From assembly GCF_009870125.1 (NCBI RefSeq), contig NC_046680.1, forward strand, positions 18,557,501-18,621,500: DNA of 64,000 nt, in the 5' to 3' direction. The translations under genes and the position numbers were made by a program. The notes beneath the pieces were generated by a model that saw only the letters and a program-made list of their open reading frames with translations, ran no database searches and was not told where the DNA came from. This stretch comes from Drosophila pseudoobscura. Taxonomy: Eukaryota; Arthropoda; Insecta; Diptera; Drosophilidae. Below are positions 12,001 through 23,490 of the stretch, piece by piece. Each line of letters starts with the position of its first letter. Within the stretch, counting starts at the first letter, position 1.

Positions 12001-13568
12001 CCCTATACTTTTTGGCATTTCAGAGTTAACGGCACGCGACATTTTAAATATGTATGATGCCCTCCATCCATCGCGCTGGGCTCCTGTTTGGGGTTCTCGG
12101 ACTGCCTGAGTAATTTCGGTGGCATTCCACAAATATTATTGCTCAAATATTTGAAACTTGATTTGCATTTTTCAGCACTCGCCTCGTTTGCACCAGCGCA
12201 GAGGACTACGACTACCCTGAAGCAGCTGTTGAAATTGATGCCTGCCCTGGCGTTCGGCATTTGTGTCGAATATGCAGCACGGACGGGCATGGGATGCGGA
12301 TACTCGAGTACTCCTGGGCTTGTTAAGATAATGAACACTATAGCTGGACTGCCCCCGAATCTGGGATACCCTAGCCATCGCTTGTCAAATCTAATGGATG
12401 CCCAGAATACGATTAAACGGAATAATCTTCAAGCTGATTTTCGCATTATACAGATTCTTAATAAAAGAAATAGAAATACTATGCTATTGAATCTATAGCA
12501 TCTACATATACTCTCATTATAGATATACGATTTACTCCTAAACCATGCAGATGAAAATCCTTGTAGCAATATCCTTTTCTCGCATTCTGAAAGTTTGAAT
12601 AAATGCCGCCCATTGAATGTTCATTAAATTATTATATCCGGAATTCTCAGTAAACAGGACAGGGGATTCGCTGGCCAGGGTCGGGATTGAACTAGTCTGC
12701 GGAGGATTCTATACAGATTTGACACGTTTTAAGATTGCCAAGATTTTCTAGTCGTATTCCGATATAGATCACGCAAAACAAAATTGTTAATGATCCAGCC
12801 CGTCCATCCTTTTCACATCCATCTGATATATTTATGCAAAAGCTCTCACATATCCCGACGCAGAATGGATGGGATTCGAAATACGCGTGATACCGTTTCC
12901 ATGGAGAGCACCCTAGACACATCTGTTCGGTTGGCTCTGCAATTGTGTGTGCACGGCAATGAAAATGGACTCATTTTTAGTAGGTGAGATGGAGCGAATA
13001 TGAACATAAATTAAATGAAATAAGCATGGAATGAGCGAAGCCTAAACTACATAAGCCTCCTACGCAATTACACTGCTCATCCAGCTCTCCGTCGGTAGAC
13101 TGCTCCAGGGTTCGGGCTGTGAAAAATATAAACATAAAAAATGTAAAACGTCAATCAAAGGTACGGCAATGGTATATGAAGTGTAACAAGTGTATGATAT
13201 GATTCTCTCTCAATCTGGCTCAATACAAAATAACAAGTATCGAGACTCACCTTATATTAATATATCCAATAAATGTGCTCTTATTGCAATCGCACATTCC
13301 AAATCCATTTATACAATAAAAATGAAAAATAAATAGCTGGAAATTCGCGAGCGAAAAAAGAAAGAAATAGATGAATAAATTATAAAATTCATTGTTTTTA
13401 TTTTATTAATTTTTTGAGAGTGTTTCCGTGAATGTGATTGTGATTGCAAACAAGGGGCGATAACGGCAAGGAAAGTACCCTGGCCAAAAGGTAAAAAAAA
13501 ATAGGTAATAGGTAAAAACATGTAAATATTGTATCCTTCCCTTTAGCTTCCCCTTCTTATTGTGGTTT
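9047..13568. other. Intergenic, no gene supported
   Basis: Low-complexity CATA repeats near 9262-9290 and CACTCC/CACTCG repeats near 9708-9742. A 54-codon open frame ending at a TAA near 12322 follows a TTTTTCAG acceptor at 12171-12178; it is described under findings. Otherwise only short overlapping open frames on both strands were seen. Confidence 0.55.
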
Positions 13569-13775
13569 TTATACCCGTTGCTAAAAGAGTATATATCTGA
13601 TTCGTGTAGATGTACTCCCATGTAAAACCCAGAAGGGAACGCTTTCAACCGCCATACATATGTACATATTTTTGATCTTCTTGATCAACATCAATAACCA
13701 AGTCGATATAGCCATGTCTGCCCGTACGCCTGCCCGTCTACAGACTCCAGTGTGATATCACACTTTAGCAAGGGA
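13569..13775. mobile_element. Transposon-like remnant
   Basis: The stretch starts with TATACCCGTTG and then contains TTGATCTTCTTGATCAACATC, CAAGTCGATATAGCCATGTC and a CTGCCCGT/CTGCCCGTC pair. This combination (TATACCC, Ser/Arg-like GATATAGCCATGTC and CNGTCCGTC repeats) is a familiar dispersed repeat type in Drosophila genomes, but I cannot name the family. No coding capacity or clear terminal repeats are visible, so it is an old fragment. Confidence 0.5.
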
Positions 13776-15225
13776 ATCTCTAAATATATTGTATAAATTA
13801 CGTAAATGGATTACATACATATCTTAATTGAGTATCGGTTATAAGACTCTCAACGTCGGGATTGGTTTTCTATTGGGTTCAACAAAAATTAACCTATCTG
13901 GGGAACAGATATAAACCTCTATGTGAGATATTACCTTTTGAGAGTCCAGCAAGCTTTCTTTCGCCAGAGTATTCAGTACTTTTACTATCTATAATTGTCG
14001 ATTGTTACGCATTTGTATCCCTCTTTTTGCGCTTTAACTGTTGGAGGTCCTGAATAAACTGCTGCGACGTCCCTGTCCATTTTGGATTGCTTTAAAAATG
14101 TCAGCGGAGAATGCATTCCTGGGTGGAATGTAGGGGTTTGCGGAACACGACGTGTTCCCTCCAGCACTGCACTGCCGCATATTCACTCTTTCAACACTGG
14201 CCTTTTGTGTGTGACGGCTAAATCGATTTACTATCAATAAACCCATTTTAGGCATTCCTCCCACTTGAATGTTTTTTTCTACATACCGCCGAAGGTCACA
14301 TACCAGGTCCCCTCAAGAGCCAAGCAGAACTTTCAATGGCACACAAATGAAATGCATGACAAAAAAAATAGAGAGAAAGGTGCCAAAGGAGACACCGCCG
14401 GCAAATGGTTTGATGAACTGCCAGGACGTTGCGGGGCATCGAATCCATGGCAACGTTGGTAATTTCTATCCTGGCTATTTACCCGGCCACATCCTCCTCC
14501 CGCCGCTGGCGAGCGCGCCGCCTTCCACATCCGGACGTGGAAGTTATGAATAGCTGAAGCACAATCAGGCGGGCAACGAACCAGACGCCCGCCAAGCAGC
14601 CAAGATGACGACGACAAATTGGAGTAATGAAAATGTTTTCGAAGTATTTACTTTGAGGTAATCGCGAATGGTTGCCTTCTGGCGTGGTGCGGGATCAGCG
14701 GGATGCGCACAGAAGTATGCTAGTGGCACGGCCTGCCCCTGCCACCGATAGCACCACAAAAGCTGCTGTTACACGAAACGTTTTACACCGATGCTTTTCC
14801 ATCGGCGAGACAGCGTCAGAGAACATTTGATATTTTTTGATAGGCATGCCACTAGCATGCCACCAAAGCCAAATGGGATCGAATACGAATAGTGCGGCAG
14901 TAAAATAGCGTCGGTGGCAACATATTCCTAACCTCTCTCCTGGTACAAACCCGGCCCTTCCATATGCCGAACCCAAGGACCTTCTTATCTCCGACAATGC
15001 CAAATGTTTCAATATGTTTTTATGTAAGTTCAAACAGCATGTTGAATGCCTTCAAATCGCTGATAAACAGAGGAAGAGGTGTGCGGTGTGCGGCAGGTGG
15101 GGAATGGGGCTTGGGTCGTGGGACGTGGGGCAGGGAGCGGTAGCTGGAACAACAAATACTCGTACAATACAAAACGAAGCAGAGACGGAAGAGACAAAAC
15201 CCACGAACGACAACGAAGACGAGAA

Positions 15226-15254
15226 ACGACGACGACGACGACGACGACGACGAC
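15226..15254. repeat. ACG microsatellite
   Basis: Uninterrupted ACG trinucleotides followed by diverged units. It generates artificial open frames on both strands. Confidence 0.85.
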
Positions 15255-16151
15255 AGAGACGACGAATTTCGGTGTCTTTGAACAGCGCCTCGTCCCAAGG
15301 AGATGGAGTCATGGGAACCAACTTTTCACATTCCGTGCGTGCTTCTGTTTTGCAGTCTCTGCTTTGACTTTGATATTCGGTGCGTTTTTGCTAGCCTCCA
15401 GCCCCCACCGAACACCGAACACCGAACCCTGGACTCGGACCTGTTCCAGCTACCACACCCGATCCCGATCCAGACCCGGCCAAAACCCCAGACCAAGACC
15501 AAGGCCCAACTCCAGGCCGCTTGGGGCGGCACAAAGACAAAGCCAGCGATGGGCAATCTCTTGGACCAGGCAAAACAGGACGAAATTTCTAAGACTCGGT
15601 ATCGAACACGATCCGCCGCCGACTGCCTGGACCCGCACTGATAAGGCATTTGCCGCTCGCTGTTGCAAGTTCGAGCTAGGGAGTGGGGAGTTCCTGGGAA
15701 GAAGAAGTGCATCTGGGATAATCAAATTGCTGCTTTTCTAGTTTTTCCCAATTGCAGAACCACCGCAAATCGCGAAATTTCTTATCTCCTGCGGCGGCAA
15801 ATGGCCAAACGGGCAAACGACTCCGATCTTCAGAATTAAATGCCCTCCTCCCTCTCTTACCTCCCCTTACCGCCGCCGAAGATGATGAAGTCTTGCGGCA
15901 GTCGGCTCGACTGCAAAATGCTTTTAAGTCGTTTTTGTTTCTCCTCTCCTGCTTCGAGGCTGCTGCTGCCATCTCAACTTGCAACGCGAATGCAGTTGTT
16001 AGCAGTTGTGTCCCTGCCCCTGCCTCACAACCATAGCCGCAGCCACAGCCCACCCTTTCGACCCTTTTGGTGCGCTCCCAATCGAACGATCGAACGATGA
16101 AAGGAACGAGAACGAGTAGCAACCAAATTTGTTTCTTGACAACGACGGACG

Positions 16152-16172
16152 AGGGCCCGGGCCCGGGCCCGG
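16152..16172. repeat. Triple GGGCCC palindrome
   Basis: GGGCCC repeated three times and running into GGCCA. Short, strongly self-complementary and GC-only in a mixed-composition region. Confidence 0.8.
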
Positions 16173-19100
16173 CCACAACTAAACGAAACATTCATATGAC
16201 GCACGATCGATCCCAGACCCAATCCCCAGCTTGAGAAACGTTTTTTCCCCCTTCTCTGCGGGCAGTTGAGGAGGTTGGAGAGGGTGGGGGGCAGAGCATA
16301 GCATGCCTCCTGTGTACGCCGGGGCATGCAACTGCAAGATGGTGTTGTTGGTGTTGGCTCTTGCTTTTGCGGCAAGTTGCAAAACGCTTTTGACGTTGCG
16401 CATTTTTGATGATCAGTTTCGTCTATTGAAGCAAGGAGAGCAGAGAGAGGGCAACAGAGAGTCGAAGAGGGAGACAAGCAGGGAAACTACAAATAAATTT
16501 TATGATAAGCTAACGAAATTGAACACAAAGGTGACAAAAGTCATTGAAATCAAAGAAGAAAATAATAATCGTTGCGAAATATGAATTACTTAAAGGATAA
16601 ATATTTCCAACTCAAATAAAAAACAAAAGGAAGAAACATCGAATTGGAATGGCCTCTTCGGAATGATTAATTTTGCAGAAGATAAAGGGATAGGGATATA
16701 GGGATAGGAAATACTCGTAAATCGCAAATCTTTTTTCAACTTTTTTCAAAGTTCTCGAATTCCGTAGAGCCTATAAGTCGATTCTGTTTAAATAAAAAGC
16801 AATCTGGAATGTGATATTGACTATCTTATAATGATCTCTCCATCCAGACCTGGCATTCAGCCGATCAAGCAGCATAACTGGAATTGATCCGGAATAAAGT
16901 AATTTGTGGATAATAATCGTAAAATTTGAACATCTCTCACCAGCATTTTCAGCCGCAGATTGATGATCTATTTTCCTATACAACTCTATCAGGCCTCAAC
17001 GGGGGCACTGCGGCGGCGTTGGGCCGGCGAACACACATTCGCATCGACAACCTTGGATCCCCATCATCCATTTTGTCAACGCCATTGCAGTTTTTTTCCT
17101 CTCTCTTCCCTTTTTGCTTATCGACCGCCGCCATCTGTGCCATCGTCGTCTTGGGCTCTTCTTGGGTTCTTCTTGTATCTGGTGTGGAAGGGGTAAGGAG
17201 GGGAACAGGCGATGTGGCAGGAGGCGAGTGGATCCAGCAACGTCAATGAGTAGATCAATCAAAAAAGCCGTCCGAAGACGAGGCCAACATTAAATGCCAG
17301 ACAATAATGACCAATCGGAAGAATCTTAAATGCATCGTTCACGTTTACCTCAGTATCCGGTGTGGTTTGCCGGGGAATCGACTCTGCCGCTGCCACTGCC
17401 ACTGCCCCTGTCGCTGCTACTGCCACTGCCCCGTCGTCTTCCGCAGGCGATAGGAAAAACAGAATTTCATTTCGCAAAGTTTCATGTTTGGCATTTAATT
17501 TCATTTAGCTTATTCCCCTGCCCTGCTCTTCCTCTTCCTCTGCCTCCAGCTCTGGCTCTCTGGAGCACCTCGAACTCTTGCATCTTCATATCTCACTCCC
17601 ATTCCGCATTCCGTATTCAGCGAGGAATATCTTCCATTTGTTGGCAGAGGTAATTGGCCATTTCAACCATATCCATAACGCACCATCTATTTGTGGTGCT
17701 CAATCAATGGAACTCGCATATCGAACAATGAACACACACCACTCCCCGCATCCCAATTTCCTCCAACTCACGCAATTCTCGGCTGGGGCACACAATCGGA
17801 GAGCCAGTTGGAGTTTGTTTGGGTAAATTTAATTAAATTTCATTGCCGCCCATGAGCTCTGGTCCAGTTTGGGTCTGCTATGGCCCATTCTGCCACCCTA
17901 ACAGCGATGCCATGACGATTAGATTTTATTAAAAAGCCAAATATGCACAATTATTATGCTACGCCAACCACTTGACAGTCCATGAGCCAGAACCAGAGCC
18001 AGAGCACGAGGACTCCTGCCCAGCTGGATCACGGATCATCTAGGATGGAATGGGCAGCCACCACCACTGCAGTCCGCACCGGCATCATCATCATCATCCG
18101 GCCATTAACAGTAGCTCGGGGTCCTGTTGCCTGTCCTCTGCCCTGTTGTCTGCGGTGGTCCTTTGGTGCCTGGGCACTCACCCTTCTCTGTCGTTCCACA
18201 AATTCGTTTATTTGCTTTTTAATAAAACAGGTGCTCGACCTTCAGCGTGCGGACGGTTGAAGTGGAAGGGGAACTTGTGTGTGGTGCGGTGTGGTGTGGT
18301 GTGGGTTGGTCTGGGTGGGGATGTGTGTGCCGGTGCGTGTGTCATTGCTATCTTTTATCATTTAATTTCGCATTCAAACGTTTCGCACCCCCGGCATCAA
18401 AAGGATGCAATGAAAGGATCCACAGGCATGGCACATGGCACAGCATACAAACAGGACAAAGCAGTCAAAGTCCTGCTCCTGCTTCTGCTCCTTCCCCTGC
18501 TCGGAAAAGTGCGTGCGGTCGTCACTCGACCCTGCTGCCTCCTACCTACTGCCTGTGTTGTCATTTTTCATTTTGCGCACACCCGAAATTTGTATATGTC
18601 GAAAAGTCCAACATTCCTGGGGGGAAGAAGAGGCAGCCTCAGTGCCGCCGATGATCCGAATCCGGATCCGGATCCGGCAATTAGGCCAAGCGGAAAGCGT
18701 GCTGAAACTATAGAAAAGGACAAGTCAGTCGCTCAGGCAGCGGGTGGAGAGGGTGGTGAAAGGCAGCCAGGGGATGGATGAGCAGGGCAGGGTGTGCGGG
18801 TATGGCAATGGCTGTGCGTGTATTCCAAATCGTTTTGTGATTGCTAAAAGCTGTCTTTGGACTTTATTGGTTTTCCGAAACGAGATTTCATCTGCACTGT
18901 CAGAAAGTGTATGGCTCAGTGGGGGAAACTGATTGAGTGGCGACTTCCAGAGCGACTTAACAACTTTTTGGAGTAGTCGATAGAAATGTAGGTATTTAAG
19001 CAGAGAGTACAATGGAGATGGAATTTCTGAAATCTATTTTACATCCAGAATAAGTATTTTTCGATCCTATCAAGTACTATACATAGTATTATTGACAAAA

Positions 19101-19922
19101 ATCATGGGCCTAGTAGAATCAGCCCAATCAGCCCAATCAGCCCATTTTTATGAATTATACTAAACAAATATATATAATATGATCCATCATTTTCAATTAG
19201 TAAGAAATAAATATGTGCCGATATGTATATGTATGAAATCTTAATCGCATCAACTATTTACTTTCATCAAAATCAACTTTTGTACATTTAAATTCTCAAA
19301 AATCATATATACATTTTCGTGAAGCCATTTTCTTGCAGTGCATTCTCATATTGAATATTGTTTGAGAATTTTTTGGACAATCATTTCTATTATCAAAAGT
19401 CATTGACACCCTTTTATTTATTTTTACATTTATTGTTTTTTCCCCTCTGATATCATATCCTCGCCTCTTCCCTTGCTGTGATGTCCTTGCGATAATCGCT
19501 TACATGCCACTTGTCCTTGTGTGAGGGTGTTTGCCATGCGGCCGGCTGCTGAGGGGGGGTGCTGAGGAGGGGAAGGATGCTCGTGATAAGGGCGGGGAGG
19601 ACAATGCCGTGAAATAAGGATTAATGGTGTACACGATTATTTGTGCCGGGCGACAGATAGAGGGACGGACGGACGGACACCCAGACAGACAGACAAACAT
19701 ATTAAAAAATACAATACGAAAACTGTCGCGAGGGCGGCAGTATCAGAACCCAGAGCGGCAACAGGATAAGGATATGGGCTACGATGAGGACAATGATGAG
19801 AATGAGACCAGGGGTGCTGCTCTCGCATATTCATGGCATGGCGTAGGTCGAATTTAATAAAACGGTCCTGCTCGGCAACATCTTGAGTGTTCTCCGTCTT
19901 CTCTTGAAGGGTATGAGATGGC

Positions 19923-19952
19923 ATGGGATGGGATGGGATGGGATGGGATGGG
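19923..19952. repeat. GGGAT microsatellite
   Basis: Five to six pentamer units in succession; a second GGGAT array occurs at 41518-41541. Confidence 0.85.
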
Positions 19953-20762
19953 GTGCGATGGCACTGAGGGATGCGATGCTGGTTGGGATTTCGCCACGCT
20001 TCTGGTTGGCTGAGTGAGCTCACTTTTCGGAGCAGGAGCGGGGCTTGAAGGCTGCCTGACAATTGTTTTTGCTGCTTGGGGTTTGGTTTTCCTTTTATTT
20101 GTATGATGAAGAATTTATTTGAAAATTAAGAAGACAAATTATTTAATTTCGACTTTATGAGCTTTCCCCCTCTCCATGCCAGCTCAGTTCACCCCAGTGC
20201 GCCCCACAGCAGCTGTTTGAGGCTTTAAATTTGAATGGGAATCGGACTTGGACGAGTTCTTGGAAAAGGGTTCGCTGGGGGGAGGACAGTGCCAGTGCCA
20301 GTGGCAGTGGCGGCCATTTTGTGCCATTTGATGGGAGCGGGACTCGGGAACGCGTTTTGCATTTTATACCCGACGCGGTAATAAACACGCAGCTAGCGAG
20401 CGCAGCGCTCGCAGCACAGGAGATGGGGCACGGACTTGGACTTGCTCCACGAGCACGCCACAAACTTAATTTCATTTAGTTTTATGTACATTTCATTAAG
20501 CAAAAAATGTCCAGGCATCGCGATGGCTATGGCGATGGCGACGGCTACGCCAACTGCGACCAACATTGAAGTGTCCGGAGCATGTCCTGAATATATCCTG
20601 GCAATGGCGACTTGGGGACAATCAAGATAAATAGCAAACGGAATTTTTATTGCCGAAAGGATACGAAAGGCGAAACAAAAGGCGACCGAAAGAGTTGGAA
20701 GTGTTGACGTGACTGCTGTGTCCTCGATGTGTGCTGGACGGGCCCCAGAAACCCTTCAGATA

Positions 20763-20786
20763 GACACACACACACACACACACACA
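20763..20786. repeat. CA microsatellite
   Basis: Dinucleotide run of about 12 CA units. Confidence 0.85.
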
Positions 20787-21849
20787 TAGCACACATAACC
20801 ACACAAAAAGGGGCACACACAACCACACATAGCTAGCTACCTTTGTTTGGAAAATTGTCAAATGTTTTGTATTTTCCAAATTTATTGCCGGTGGCAGCAT
20901 TTTGTATTCGCTCTAACCATAGATTATCTCATCGTTTAGAGCCTAATATGCACCCAGAGGTAGTCGCAGTATGATTTATAACCGGCCCACCGATATATGA
21001 TCGTTCCCCCTTTGTTTTGCCTTCGCCTTCGGCTCCGCCTCTACCCTTCCACAACCACACATTCCCTTCCCCATACCCATACCCATCCCCTTCACCATCC
21101 AGCTGCGAGACAAAACATTTTTAATTACACTTTTTACAAGAAAATTAAATGGCAACATGTCATCGCTAATTAAATTGTTCTTCTTTTCGGTTTGGTTTGG
21201 TTGTTCTGTATTGTGTTATCCTGCGAGTGTGCGAGTGTGTGGCAAAGGAGCAGGAGCAGGGGTTGTGGCTGGTTTTGGAGGAAAGGGTTATGTTATGCTA
21301 GATGCCTGCGATGATAATGGGAGGGACGACATTCATTTATCAAATTGAGATAGTGCGGCCTAGGGCACGAGTTATTGTGTTGTTGTGCCCAAAATGACAT
21401 CGAGGACAGCCAAACTTGTCAATTATCACTTTCATTAACAATGCATTCACTTATTTTTGATCATTTAATACGGCATAAGTTCTAAGAGCTGGAATATGTC
21501 TACTAACAATACAAAATAGGTGAACACGTTTTAAGCAGTATTCTATATACATTTTTCTATAAATTACTTAATTGCGAAAAACTTCTCCTATTCAAATTTA
21601 TGGTTGTTTAAATAAACAATTTTATTTTAAATTCAAATCAAATATGGCGGGCATTGTTAATTTTTTAGCACTGTCAGCATAGCTTCGCTTACCAGCCCTA
21701 GGCATGGCCTAATTCGATATTTACGACAAACCTGGTTCATGCCGTCGATAGTTGAACTAGTTGAATATGTGACTATTCGTCGTCAGGTGGCTTTGTTGAT
21801 ATTTACATCTCAATGTAGTTAACGTGTAGTTACCATGTAAAACATGAAT

Positions 21850-23260
21850 TATTTCTTCTGATGCACTAAAATTTATGCAAAAACAATCAAAGGAAAACAA
21901 GGCAAGTGTTTAAATGAAACCAGTCAATTAGAAAATTGATTCATTAACCGGATTAAATTATCTGGGCATGGCTAAATGTTCTATATAGCTGGGAATATTC
22001 GACGGAAGAAAGATTAACCAAGAATTAGTCGTCATAACCGGTTCACAACAATGAGTCCCATTCCATGCACACATACCCTGGGGGAAATGGATGTTATAGA
22101 ATTATGAATGTGTTTGTCATCCCAGGCAAAAATAATTTATTTTCAATATATTTTAATATTATTTAATATTATTACATATTATTTTTAACATTTCAACGAT
22201 ATTTTAAAGCTTATTGTCTTCTTGCAGAGACCAAGAATAGGTATCAGGATCGAGATATATATACAAAACACTCATCATATAAATGAATATGTCTAAAAAA
22301 TGTCAATTTGAGAGAAGGTCTTTATTAGTTAGGTTTTATCTTCGATCAATATATATACTTTCATATAAAATTAAAAAAATAGGGTATAAAAGAGCGTATA
22401 CTACGGCTTACACGCAATATAGCGACTCTTTTTCTTTTTGAACTTTTTCGTTTAAGCCTTTTTTTTACAATAAATACAATAAAAGCAAGGATTAAAAACT
22501 ATCCAATCTTGTAGAACATTTATTCATCAATGGGATAAAACTATGTGGGCATTGCTGAGAGATTTAGTTAGTCAGCATTATTCAATGGAATATAAAAATT
22601 TAGCAATTTCCTTTTTCGTTTGTTTTGATTGACCTATTGCGCTACTAGTTTTTTGTTTGACTTATTTCGCTAAAACCTCTTTTAACGCAAAATGCAATAA
22701 AAGCAAGTATTAAGAATACACCAGTTAAATAGAAAATTGTTTCATCAATCGTACAAAATAGAGTGGGCACGGCTAAATGTTCTATATAGCTGGGAATATT
22801 GGACGGAATCTCTAAATTGAGCAATATGGTGTCCAATCCTTGACGGAGAACTATTAACCTATTAAAAGCCAAGTGGGTATCTCAATTTTCCACCGAAAAC
22901 AATGAAAATTTAATGATGTTAGCGCAGTTCAGGTGGAAATATAATTGTTTTTTTTTTAAGTTCAGATGAAAGATGGCATGAATCTACAAAAAGAATTTAC
23001 AATCGTTAATATTTTCCGCCATTTACCTCAAGTAGTTGAACTATTTAAATAGGGGGGGCTTTAGTGGGCTAAGGTCGGTTTTTCATCATACTAGACGCTA
23101 TTGTTGTTGAGAACCAACATTGATTCAAAAATAAGCAAAGTCAAGTATTTAAAATAAGCTTGTCGAGTAGAAAATATATTCATTAATCGTACAAAATAGA
23201 GTGGGCACGGCTAAATGTTCTATATAGCTGGGAATATTCGACGGAAGAAAGAAATCGAGG
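21850..23260 (-). repeat. Four copies of a small-protein-encoding unit
   Basis: A unit recurs in one orientation at about 21888-22010, 22440-22560, 22645-22884 and 23040-23247. Copies 1, 3 and 4 share a nearly identical core, GGGCA(T/C)GGCTAAATG followed by CTATATAGCTGGGAATATT. Read on the minus strand, the core encodes SNIPSYIEHLA(V/M)P, and where the frame survives it continues into a hydrophobic helix (FLILAFIAF). Copy 2 has lost the core but keeps the helix-coding part in the same order. Copies 1, 2 and 4 contain stops; only copy 3 is open. The spacing between copies is irregular. This looks like a small gene or exon that duplicated in tandem and mostly decayed. Confidence 0.6.
22645..22881 (-). 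other. Open frame of the small membrane-protein unit
   Basis: This is the only open copy of the repeated unit: about 78 codons, stop TAG at 22647-22645, preceded by TGA at 22884-22882. There is no in-frame ATG before the conserved part, so it would need an upstream spliced exon or a TTG start at 22872. The predicted product has an amphipathic N-terminal half with LRQGLDTILLN and SNIPSYIEHLAVPTLF, one hydrophobic helix (GVFLILAFIAFCV) and a short basic tail (KRG). I do not recognise the family. It may be an exon, a young small-peptide gene or a pseudogene. Confidence 0.3.
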
Positions 23261-23289
23261 AATATGTAAAATATAACTTGAATTCGTCA

Positions 23290-23381
23290 GTATATTTACG
23301 GTATATTTTCATAATGAGATGGTATATTTTGGTATATTTCTGAGGGTGAGACCGTATATCTTATCAATCCGGTCACACTGT
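23290..23381 (+). promoter_or_regulatory. Motif 6 / Motif 1 core promoter of the first KH gene
   Basis: Three GGTATATTT copies (23300-23308, 23321-23329, 23331-23339) match the fly core-promoter Motif 6, and CGGTCACACTG at 23370-23380 matches Motif 1, the M1BP site. Both are typical of TATA-less housekeeping promoters. They lie 110-190 bp before the ATG at 23491, in the right orientation. The start site is inferred to be near 23380-23400. Confidence 0.65.
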
Positions 23382-23490
23382 TTACCCATACATACTTTTT
23401 TCAGACAAATATTTTTCAATTTTTCCAAAAATTTTCCAAATAGTGGAATACGGCCGATCTTCCACTTAAAGCAGCATACATTTGAGTAAT

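Larger units (their letters stand above)
13776..21849. other. Intergenic, no gene supported
   Basis: About 8 kb with moderate GC and many chance open frames, several more than 200 codons long but low in complexity and overlapping on both strands. Repeats: an ACG run at 15226-15254, a triple GGGCCC palindrome at about 16152-16172, an ATCAGCCCA triplet at about 19119-19143, GGGAT units at 19923-19952 and a CA run at 20763-20786. No RNA gene was recognised. Confidence 0.55.

Noticed and set aside
15079-15741. 220-codon plus-strand frame
   Set aside because: Driven by the ACG microsatellite (poly-Thr/Arg) and open on both strands.
18050-18781. 243-codon plus-strand frame
   Set aside because: His/Pro/Leu low complexity; several frames open in parallel.
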